From an uncultured Slackia sp. (GTDB lineage: Bacteria; Actinomycetota; Coriobacteriia; Coriobacteriales; Eggerthellaceae), in the NCBI GenBank assembly GCA_937895975.1, contig CALBLG010000260.1:1-7624 (forward strand): a DNA stretch of 7,624 nt. Direction: 5' to 3'. Below are positions 1 to 5,145 of the stretch, piece by piece. Position 1 is the stretch's first letter. Each line of letters begins with the position of its first letter. The position numbers and the translations under genes were made by a program. The notes under the pieces were generated by a model. The model was not told the DNA's origin. It was given only the letters and a program-made list of their open reading frames with translations, and did not search any database.

Positions 1-220
1 CGCAGTCGACGGCCGTGGGACTGTCAACGCCTTTCAGCTTCGCAGCCTTTACGAGCAGCTCTTGTTGAAGGCGACTGGGCTTCACGCGCGGCAGCATATC
101 GGTGAAATCGCATGAAAGCCGCATTCCGTCGCCAAGCAGGGTGAGCACTCTGTTCTCGCGCACGAGTTCTACGGCATGCGATTCGTGCGCATCGGCGCCC
201 GCTTGTTCTTTTTTGCCCAC
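1..220 (-). CDS. RsmJ-like class I SAM-dependent methyltransferase, 5' part only (3' end beyond the window)
   Basis: Reading leftward from a GTG at 220-218, the frame stays open for 73 codons to the window edge. An AGAAAGGA ribosome binding site at 233-226 lies 5 nt before the GTG and decides the start. The fragment shows a hydrophobic strand with LLGDGMRL (residues 28-35), then DFTDMLPRVKPSRLQQELL (about 38-56), and ends in KGVDSPTAVD (63-72). This is the approach to the glycine-rich SAM-binding motif I; in RsmJ (16S rRNA guanine-N2 methyltransferase) the equivalent segment is a VVDATAGLGRD-type motif preceded by a run of residues resembling this one. The motif itself and the catalytic part lie outside the window, so the family call rests on this approach and on recalled similarity. 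It is divergent from fbp, which does not imply a shared function. Another SAM-dependent methyltransferase remains possible. Confidence 0.55.
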   Translation of the reverse strand, partial: MGKKEQAGADAHESHAVELVRENRVLTLLGDGMRLSCDFTDMLPRVKPSRLQQELLVKAAKLKGVDSPTAVDC

Positions 221-281
221 AACTGTCCTTTCTCGCTGATTGCAAGGGTACACGAGATTACGGGAAAGTGCGAAGCGCGGT

Positions 282-311
282 TTTATCGCTTTGAGGAGAT
301 TCTTTAGCCAA
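282..311 (-). promoter_or_regulatory. Candidate sigma70-type promoter of the RsmJ-like gene
   Basis: On the minus strand TTGGCT (311-306) is followed after 18 nt by GATAAA (287-282); each hexamer matches 4 of 6 consensus positions. Transcription would start near 275 and give a leader of about 55 nt before the GTG at 220. The spacing and the AT-rich context are supportive, but the call is made by eye. Confidence 0.35.
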
Positions 312-361
312 CTCTACCTTATCTTTTGCTACTGAATAAAAACTTTACTATGTACAATAAT

Positions 362-381
362 CATGTAGTTTACGTTACATG
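362..381. promoter_or_regulatory. Inverted repeat, candidate operator upstream of fbp
   Basis: CATGTA (362-367) and TACATG (376-381) are perfect inverted half-sites separated by 8 nt. They sit 4 bases downstream of the TACAAT -10-like hexamer (353-358), where a bound dimeric regulator would block a promoter using that hexamer. The regulator is not identifiable from the half-site, and an 8-nt spacer in an AT-rich stretch could arise by chance. Confidence 0.3.
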
Positions 382-603
382 CAGGGAATATCGTAAAAAT
401 TAAATTCTGCAATATCACGTGTTATGAATAATACGTTTTCAACATGGCTTTCCATCGCAAAGCGACGTTTGTGGGCTCGTTGGTCGATTTAAGAAACCGT
501 TTGCGTGTGGTTCGTGCGCAATGGTTTCGCGCGCGGTACTATGAATACATCTGTTTGAAAATCGAGCCGCATCGTGCGGCCGGTTCGTCAAGGAGGTTTG
601 CAT

Positions 604-2565
604 ATGGACGCTGCAGAACGGCGTTATCTGGAGCTGCTGTCGCGCTCGTTTCCCACCGCCGCAAAGGCATCGGCGGAAGTCATCAATCTCAGCGCGATTT
701 TGAATTTGCCTAAGGGCACGGAATTCTTTGCGTCGGACATCCATGGTGAATACGAGGCGTTCTCGCACATTCTGCGAAACGGCTCGGGTTCTATTCGCCT
801 GAAGGTGGACGACGTGTTCGGCGATGCGCTTTCCGAGGCGGAAAAGCGCACGCTTGCAACGTTGATTTATTACCCCCGGGAAAAAACCAGGCTAGAGCTC
901 GCGAAAGCCCGCGACGAGGCTTCGTGGTACCGCACGATGCTTCCGCGCCTCATCTCGGTGTGCAAGCGCGCCGCGCGCAAATACACGCGATCGCGCGTTC
1001 GCAAGGCGTTGCCCGAGGATTTCGCCTATATCATCGAAGAGTTGATGTATGCCGATACGCGCAACGTCGACAAGGAGGCATACTACGCCGCCATCGTCGA
1101 TGCCGTGGTTCGAACTGGCAGGGGCCCTGCATTTGTCGAGGCGCTGTGCGGGCTTATTCAACGCCTTGCTATCGAGCGTTTGCATATCATCGGCGACATC
1201 TACGACCGCGGCCCGCATCCCGATGCCATCATGGAGGCGCTCATCGACCACCATTCCGTCGATATCCAATGGGGCAACCACGACATCGTATGGATGGGCG
1301 CCTCGCTCGGCCAGCGCGGCTGCATCGCCCATGTGGTGCGCAACTGCGCGCGTTACGGCAACCTGTCCATTTTGGAAGACGCGTATGGCATCAACATCTT
1401 GCCGCTCGCGCAGTTCGCGCTTGAAGCCTACAAAGACGACCCGTGCGTCGGCTTCGCGCTGAAAGGCCATCCCGATGGCATGTCGGATGCCGAGCTGGCC
1501 ATGAACGTGAAAATCCAAAAAGCCATGGCCATTATCCAATTCAAGGTCGAGGGCCAGCTGATCGACGACAATCCCGCCTTCGGCCTGCAAAGTCGCAAGC
1601 TGCTCGATAAAATCGACTACGAACGTGGCACCGTGATGTGCGACGGCGTGGAATACGACCTTACCGACAAGGTGTTCCCCACGGTAGACCCCGCCGACCC
1701 CTATGCGCTTACGCCGGGCGAGCAAGACGTGATGGACCGCTTGGTGCAGGCCTTCACCGGCTGCGAGAAGCTGCAGCGCCATATGCGGTTTTTCCTAAAG
1801 GCCGGCAGCCTGTATAAAATCGACAACGGCAACCTGCTGTTCCATGCCTGCGTGCCCTTGAACGCCGACGGCAGCTTGAAGGAAGTCGACGTGTTCGGCA
1901 AGAAGTTCAAGGGCCGCGCGCTCTACGACGAAATGGAGCGCTGGGTGCGCACGGCGTTCTTCGACGACGATCCCGAGATGCGCAAGCGCGGTGCCGACAT
2001 GCTGTGGTACCTATGGTTGGGTGAAGGCTCGCCGCTGTTCGCGAAAAGTAAGATGGCGACCTTCGAGCTGTATCTCATCGCCGATAAGGCTGCGCGCAAA
2101 GAGGTGAAAAATCCTTTCTATACGCTGCTCGACGACGAAGAGGTGTTCGCGAACATCTTCCGCGATTTCGGCATGGACCCCGAGACTTCGCACATCATTT
2201 GCGGCCACGTGCCCGTGAAGGTGAAAGACGGCGAAGACCCGGTGAAGTGCAACGGCAAGGTGATCATGATCGACGGCGGTTTCGCGAAAGCGTACCAACC
2301 TACCACGGGCATCGCCGGTTATACGCTTATTTCGAATTCGCACGGTTTCATCCTCGCCGCGCATGAACCTCTCGAATCGGCTCAAGCTGCCGTGGAACGT
2401 GAACTCGATATTCACTCGTCGCGACGGGTGGTGGAGCGGGTCGGCCAGCGCACGCTTGTGGCCGATACCGACACGGGCGCGAAGCTTAAGCGCCAGGTAG
2501 CCGACTTGGAACGCCTGCTGGCCGCATATCGCCACGGCGACATTCCCGAACGGAAGAGCCGATAG
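604..2565 (+). CDS. fbp: Fructose-1,6-bisphosphatase, class III
   Basis: This cytoplasmic enzyme hydrolyses fructose 1,6-bisphosphate to fructose 6-phosphate and phosphate, the committed step of gluconeogenesis. The 653-residue product is close to the Bacillus class III enzyme (about 670). Metallophosphatase motifs appear in order: SDIHGEY (residues 44-50, metal ligands D45 and H47), GDIYDRG (197-203), GNHD (224-227), ICGHVPVK (532-539), and IDGGFAKAYQPTTGIAGY starting near residue 556. The C-terminus carries the family's ending, with DTDTGAKL and LLAAYRHGDIPE. The ATG at 604 is preceded by AGGAGG (591-596) at 7 nt. An in-frame GTG at 574 lies upstream of that ribosome binding site, so it is not the likely start. 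The gene has its own leader and converges on mtnN. The reading frame is intact and all core metal-binding motifs are present. The class is clear: it is unrelated in sequence to class I or II FBPases. Confidence 0.96.
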   Translation: MDAAERRYLELLSRSFPTAAKASAEVINLSAILNLPKGTEFFASDIHGEYEAFSHILRNGSGSIRLKVDDVFGDALSEAEKRTLATLIYYPREKTRLELAKARDEASWYRTMLPRLISVCKRAARKYTRSRVRKALPEDFAYIIEELMYADTRNVDKEAYYAAIVDAVVRTGRGPAFVEALCGLIQRLAIERLHIIGDIYDRGPHPDAIMEALIDHHSVDIQWGNHDIVWMGASLGQRGCIAHVVRNCARYGNLSILEDAYGINILPLAQFALEAYKDDPCVGFALKGHPDGMSDAELAMNVKIQKAMAIIQFKVEGQLIDDNPAFGLQSRKLLDKIDYERGTVMCDGVEYDLTDKVFPTVDPADPYALTPGEQDVMDRLVQAFTGCEKLQRHMRFFLKAGSLYKIDNGNLLFHACVPLNADGSLKEVDVFGKKFKGRALYDEMERWVRTAFFDDDPEMRKRGADMLWYLWLGEGSPLFAKSKMATFELYLIADKAARKEVKNPFYTLLDDEEVFANIFRDFGMDPETSHIICGHVPVKVKDGEDPVKCNGKVIMIDGGFAKAYQPTTGIAGYTLISNSHGFILAAHEPLESAQAAVERELDIHSSRRVVERVGQRTLVADTDTGAKLKRQVADLERLLAAYRHGDIPERKSR

Positions 2566-2598
2566 GCGCCCCGTCGCATTTCGACCGTAGAGATGCAA

Positions 2599-2667
2599 GA
2601 AGGCCCCTCTGCCTGTTTCCTGAACGCTTGGAATGGTGCGATGAAGGAAACAGGCAGAGGGGCCTTC
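2599..2667. terminator. Bidirectional hairpin terminator between convergent fbp and mtnN
   Basis: The arms 2599-2621 and 2645-2667 form a perfect 23-bp inverted repeat with a 23-nt loop. Inside the loop CGC (2625-2627) can pair with GCG (2638-2640). It starts 33 bases after the fbp stop and ends 19 bases after the mtnN stop, which fits a shared terminator. Neither strand has a real T-tract after the stem, so it may act as a long-stem terminator, as is common in GC-rich actinobacteria, or as an mRNA 3'-end protector. Confidence 0.8.
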
Positions 2668-2686
2668 GCCACGGCAAAACGAAAAC

Positions 2687-3400
2687 TTATTTCATACCGC
2701 TCAGTGCGCGAATCACCAAAGCCGCGCATTGGCGGGCCGCCTGCGCCTCGAACGTGGGATAGTCCATCTGCGATGAGCCGTCGGCTTTGTCGGAAATGGC
2801 ACGCACGATGCCGCACGGCACGCCCGACAGGTAGCATACGTTCGCGATGGCTGCGCCTTCCATCTCGCAGCACTTCGCGTCGAACATTTCGACGATGCGC
2901 TGCTTTTCCATGTCGGTGCACACGAAGCAATCGCCCGATGCCACGCGCCCCTCGTGCGTCGTCACTCCGACTTTTGCCGCAGCGGCCACGACCACCTTGC
3001 GCAGCGCGGGGCTTGTGGGGAAGGCGAGCGTGTCGCAGCCCGGCGTTTGGCCGGCGGCGTAGCCCAGGTTGCGCACATCCATGATGTGGTTCACGGCATC
3101 GGTGGCCACCACGATGTCGCCGATGTTGATAGACGCGTCGAGCGAGCCGGCGATGCCCGTGTTCAGCACGCAGCCCACGCCGTAGCGGTCGATGAGCACC
3201 TGCGTGCAGGTGGCGGCGTTCACCATGCCCACGCCGCACTGCACCACCACAGCGTTCGCGTCGCCGATGCGGCCTTCGAAAAATTCCATGCCGGCCGATG
3301 TGCTGGCGCGCATGCCGCCGTGCTCTTCCATATGCTGTTTGAGCAGCGCGACTTCCACGTCCATCGCGCCGATGATGCCAATAGTGGTTGCGGAATTCAT
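2687..3400 (-). CDS. mtnN: 5'-methylthioadenosine/S-adenosylhomocysteine nucleosidase
   Basis: This enzyme cleaves the glycosidic bond of methylthioadenosine and S-adenosylhomocysteine (and 5'-deoxyadenosine) to release adenine, recycling inhibitory by-products of SAM use. The 237-residue protein is of normal family length (E. coli enzyme about 232). It begins with IGIIGAMDVEV (residues 7-17); E16 aligns with the E. coli catalytic Glu12. SGD(C)F lies mid-protein, EMEGAAIA (179-186) provides the ribose-binding Met-Glu pair (M180, E181), and VRAISDKAD (199-207) contains D204, equivalent to the catalytic Asp197. GIAGSLD and IGDIVVATD are also typical. The ATG at 3400 has a GAAGGGG ribosome binding site (3413-3407) 6 nt away. 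The gene is monocistronic here and converges on fbp. Its housekeeping role is relevant to radical-SAM activation of the downstream glycyl radical enzyme, but that link is inference. Confidence 0.95.
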   Translation of the reverse strand: MNSATTIGIIGAMDVEVALLKQHMEEHGGMRASTSAGMEFFEGRIGDANAVVVQCGVGMVNAATCTQVLIDRYGVGCVLNTGIAGSLDASINIGDIVVATDAVNHIMDVRNLGYAAGQTPGCDTLAFPTSPALRKVVVAAAAKVGVTTHEGRVASGDCFVCTDMEKQRIVEMFDAKCCEMEGAAIANVCYLSGVPCGIVRAISDKADGSSQMDYPTFEAQAARQCAALVIRALSGMK

Positions 3401-3432
3401 GTCGCACCCCTTCTGTCGTGTCGTTCGCGAAA

Positions 3433-3438
3433 AGTATA
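3433..3438 (-). promoter_or_regulatory. Candidate -10 element of mtnN
   Basis: On the minus strand TATACT (3438-3433) matches 5 of 6 -10 consensus positions and lies 32 bases before the ATG, giving a short leader of about 25 nt. The expected -35 position (about 3456-3461) holds a poor match, so an activator could be involved. The large inverted repeat at 3471-3507 lies just upstream of that position. Confidence 0.4.
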
Positions 3439-3470
3439 GGGCATTGGCTTGTGGCGTGCCCGATGCCGTC

Positions 3471-3507
3471 CGAACGTGTCAAATGCTTTGAGCGTTTGAC
3501 ACGTTCG
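3471..3507. repeat. Strong inverted repeat (hairpin 1) between divergent mtnN and the PiT gene
   Basis: CGAACGTGTCAAA (3471-3483) pairs perfectly with TTTGACACGTTCG (3495-3507). The stem continues through a G-T wobble and two further pairs (3484-3486 with 3492-3494), leaving a 5-nt loop: 16 pairs in total. It lies upstream of both flanking genes, so it is not an ordinary gene-end terminator. It could be an operator for a dimeric regulator, part of the PiT leader or a small RNA. Confidence 0.75.
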
Positions 3508-3515
3508 AGAGACCG

Positions 3516-3552
3516 AGCGCACCGGCCGGCCCGTGTGGCCCGCCGGTGCGCT
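3516..3552. repeat. Second strong inverted repeat (hairpin 2) in the same intergenic region
   Basis: AGCGCACCGGC (3516-3526) pairs perfectly with GCCGGTGCGCT (3542-3552). After one C-C mismatch GGCC (3528-3531) pairs with GGCC (3537-3540) around a CGTGT loop. It follows hairpin 1 by 8 bases. No T-tract follows directly. A weaker candidate stem, AGCCA (3570-3574) with TGGCT (3590-3594) followed by TTTT, lies farther downstream on the plus strand. Confidence 0.75.
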
Positions 3553-3615
3553 TCCTTAAAGGCTATGGGAGCCAATTGTGCTGCACTCGTGGCTTTTTGC
3601 TTGTTTCGCCACATT

Positions 3616-3643
3616 CGTAAAATAGCGGTAAATCTTCTGTAAA
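3616..3643. promoter_or_regulatory. Three PhoP-box-like hexamers at 11-bp period upstream of the PiT gene
   Basis: On the minus strand TTTACA (3643-3638), TTTACC (3632-3627) and TTTACG (3621-3616) follow one another with exact 5-nt spacers, an 11-bp period. This is the layout of Bacillus PhoP binding sites (TT[A/C/T]A[C/T]A repeats with 5-nt spacers). Placement 48-75 bases before a phosphate-type transporter start makes phosphate control plausible. The sites overlap -10-like TAAAAT sequences (3618-3623 and 3640-3645), so repression is as possible as activation. Confidence 0.4.
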
Positions 3644-3690
3644 ATTAAGCGTGTCATGCTTTTGGCCGCTTTTACAGTTCGAGGTGCTTC

Positions 3691-4740
3691 GTGGCTCTCA
3701 CGCTTTTCGAGTTTTTGTCTCACGCGATGGAACAGCCCATCTTGTTCGTGATTCTCGTTTTGGTCATCGGCGTTACCGCCGTTTCGGGTGCCACCGACGC
3801 GCCGAACGCCATCGCCACAGTGGTTTCCACGCGGTGCCTGTCTCCGAATGCCGCCATTGCGCTGGCTGCGGTGTTCAATTTCGTGGGTCTGGTGGGCATG
3901 ACGTACATCTCCACCGCCGTCGCGAAAACGATGTTCGGGATGGTCGATTTTTCGGGCGACACGAACGCTGCATTATATGCCCTGGTGGCGGCTATGATAG
4001 GCGCGATTTTATGGGGCATTGCGTGCTGGTATTTCGGTATTCCGTGCTCTAAATCGCATTCGCTGATCGCCGGCATCACCGGTGGAGCTATTGCCATGAA
4101 CGGCTGGGCCGGCGTGGTTCCTGCCGAGTGGGTGAAGGTAATCTATGGCATGGTGTTCTCGCTGGTCGCGGGCTTCCTTTTGGGCTGGCTGTTCACGCGT
4201 GTCATCGAATGGGCGTTCAAATTCGTGCAGCGCAAAACCGCGAATACCATCTTCACGGGCATCCAAGACGTTGCGGCCGTGGCGCTGTCATTTTTGCATG
4301 GCGCGCAAGACGGCCAGAAATTCATGTCCATCGCCATGTTGGGCATCGCGCTATCGTTTGGCAGCTCCACGCCCGATTCCAGCGGTTTCCCCCTGTGGAT
4401 TATGATTTTGTGCTCGGTGTCCATTTCTCTGGGCACCATCTTGGGCGGCAAGCGCATCATCAAGTCGGTCGGCATGGACATGGTGAAGCTCGAGAAATAC
4501 CAGGGCGTGGCCGCGAATTTCTCCACAACGTTCACGCTGCTGGTCGCAAGCCTCACGGGCATGCCGGTATCGACCGGCCACTGCAACACGTCGGCCATCA
4601 TGGGCGTCGGCGCGGCGAAATCCATCAAACGAGTGAACTGGGGAATTGCGAAAAACATGCTGCTCGCGTGGGTAATCACGTTCCCCGCATGCGGCCTGAT
4701 TGGTTTCATTCTCGCGAAGGTCTTCATGATGTTTGCATAG
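3691..4740 (+). CDS. PiT-family inorganic phosphate (anion) transporter
   Basis: This is an integral membrane symporter of the PiT family, whose members import phosphate, or in some bacteria sulfate, with a cation. The 349-residue protein is typical for compact bacterial PiTs. Both inverted-repeat signatures are present: GATDAPNAIATVVSTR (residues 33-48) and FLHGAQDGQKFMS (201-213). The accompanying CSKSHSLIAG (119-128) and VSTGHCNTSAIMG (293-305) motifs are also present. Many hydrophobic segments alternate with short loops; two lie before residue 75, several between 95 and 170 and more after 195. The GTG at 3691 has GAGG (3681-3684) 6 nt upstream; a later in-frame ATG at 3727 has no ribosome binding site. 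No PhoU/DUF47-like partner is adjacent, though many PiT genes have one. In both signature motifs the common Asn-Asp is altered (T35-D36 and Q206-D207), so substrate is not certain. PhoP-box-like repeats upstream favour phosphate. Confidence 0.9.
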   Translation: MALTLFEFLSHAMEQPILFVILVLVIGVTAVSGATDAPNAIATVVSTRCLSPNAAIALAAVFNFVGLVGMTYISTAVAKTMFGMVDFSGDTNAALYALVAAMIGAILWGIACWYFGIPCSKSHSLIAGITGGAIAMNGWAGVVPAEWVKVIYGMVFSLVAGFLLGWLFTRVIEWAFKFVQRKTANTIFTGIQDVAAVALSFLHGAQDGQKFMSIAMLGIALSFGSSTPDSSGFPLWIMILCSVSISLGTILGGKRIIKSVGMDMVKLEKYQGVAANFSTTFTLLVASLTGMPVSTGHCNTSAIMGVGAAKSIKRVNWGIAKNMLLAWVITFPACGLIGFILAKVFMMFA

Positions 4741-4762
4741 GGCTGCTGTCCAAAGTCGGCTC

Positions 4763-4792
4763 AAGCCGCTCGCGGCGATGCGAGCGGCTTTT
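4763..4792 (+). terminator. Intrinsic terminator after the PiT gene
   Basis: AAGCCGCTCGCG (4763-4774) pairs with TGCGAGCGGCTT (4779-4790), 12 pairs including one G-T wobble, closed by a GCGA tetraloop. A T-run spans 4789-4792. It starts 22 bases after the PiT stop, so it ends that transcript and isolates the downstream gene, which must have its own promoter. Confidence 0.92.
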
Positions 4793-4879
4793 CGCGCATT
4801 CTGAGGCCCTTGGCGTCTTGATCCGATATGGAAAACATGCCCGTTAACGTTTCCGCAACATAATCAACGCCGCTTGCGC

Positions 4880-4885
4880 TATTCT
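4880..4885 (+). promoter_or_regulatory. Possible -10 element for the glycyl radical enzyme gene
   Basis: TATTCT (4880-4885) is the best -10-like hexamer between the PiT terminator and the structured leader, and it would start RNA near 4892, just before the first stem at 4917. No good -35 is present. An imperfect inverted repeat (GGAAAAC 4830-4836, GTTTCC 4849-4854) lies immediately upstream and might bind an activator. Bases 4793-4879 otherwise show nothing recognisable. Confidence 0.3.
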
Positions 4886-4916
4886 GTCGAGAGCAAAAAA
4901 CACTTTGATAGAGGCC

Positions 4917-5092
4917 GCTTTCCTGCACTTTCGCGCGCCGCGGGGCCGAACCAACCTGGCGCATCGAAAAGGCGGAAAGCCGAAGGGCACGCGCGGGTTC
5001 GCGCGCGGAGCCTTGGGGCGGCGGGGAATACCCGACGCACTGTCACGGCAACGTGGAGGGCTATCGGGGTTCGCGCATCGCGTTTGCGATTG
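4917..5092 (+). promoter_or_regulatory. Structured 5' leader of the glycyl radical enzyme gene, candidate riboswitch or attenuator
   Basis: Stems seen by eye: P1, 4917-4923 with 4974-4980, extended by 4925-4926 with 4972-4973 after a bulge; P2 inside it, GCGCC (4935-4939) with GGCGC (4958-4962); P3, AAGG (4983-4986) with CCTT (5011-5014), capped by CGCGCG (4990-4995) with its copy at 5000-5005; P4, 5018-5020 and 5022-5025 with 5031-5034 and 5036-5038; P5, CACG-GCAA-CGTG (5044-5055), with a GNRA loop; P6, ATCGC (5077-5081) with GCGAT (5086-5090). The strand 4975-4985 can instead pair with 5097-5108 (11 pairs, one bulged G), which destroys the terminator at 5093-5127. P1 and P3 together hide that strand. 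The layout is therefore OFF when P1 and P3 form and ON when the long-range helix forms. I recognise no conserved core of a known riboswitch class. No leader peptide with a ribosome binding site is visible. Confidence 0.6.
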
Positions 5093-5127
5093 GCGGCTTC
5101 GGGCTTTCGCGCCCGGGGCCGCTTTTT
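5093..5127 (+). terminator. Leader terminator (attenuator) just upstream of the glycyl radical enzyme start
   Basis: GCGGCTTCGGGC (5093-5104) pairs with GCCCGGGGCCGC (5111-5122) over 12 pairs, two of them G-T wobbles, around a 6-nt loop. Five T follow at 5123-5127. It ends only 7 bases before the GGAGG ribosome binding site (5135-5139). Because it belongs to no upstream gene (the PiT gene has its own terminator 300 bases earlier), it most likely controls read-through into the downstream gene. Confidence 0.75.
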
Positions 5128-5145
5128 CGTATATGGAGGAATGCA

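Larger units (their letters stand above)
221..603. other. Divergent intergenic region between the methyltransferase gene and fbp
   Basis: These 383 bases contain no convincing gene. About 300-440 is strikingly AT-rich compared with the genes on either side, as expected for promoters facing both ways. For fbp the best -10-like hexamers are TACAAT (353-358) and AATAAT (427-432); neither has a good -35. Either would give a leader of about 165-240 nt. The leader contains a small hairpin (566-571 with 575-580, GCCGCA/TGCGGC) ending 10 nt before the fbp Shine-Dalgarno. A 20-bp inverted repeat at 362-381 is listed separately. Short open frames here lack ribosome binding sites. Confidence 0.5.

Noticed and set aside
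24..245. 73-codon minus-strand frame starting with ATG at the left edge
   Set aside because: It is Arg/Ala-rich with no family resemblance. The alternative frame from GTG 220 has a proper ribosome binding site and methyltransferase-like sequence.
574..603. Upstream GTG start for fbp adding 10 residues
   Set aside because: The strong AGGAGG at 591-596 lies after it and is ideally placed for the ATG at 604.
444..713. 89-codon plus-strand frame in the fbp leader
   Set aside because: It has no ribosome binding site before its ATG and runs out of frame into fbp.
892..1782. 296-codon minus-strand frame inside fbp
   Set aside because: It is a shadow of fbp with low-complexity composition and no ribosome binding site or domain.
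2412..3614. 400-codon minus-strand frame overlapping mtnN and the end of fbp
   Set aside because: It is an out-of-frame shadow of mtnN, very rich in Arg, and it reads through the terminator hairpin and the mtnN promoter.
5022..5060. Cobalamin riboswitch core (GGGGAATACC followed by ACTGTCACGGCAACG)
   Set aside because: It superficially resembles the GGGAA and CTGTC segments, but the conserved GGTG/AATCC segment and the AGTCAGGAGACCTGCC-type B12 box are absent.
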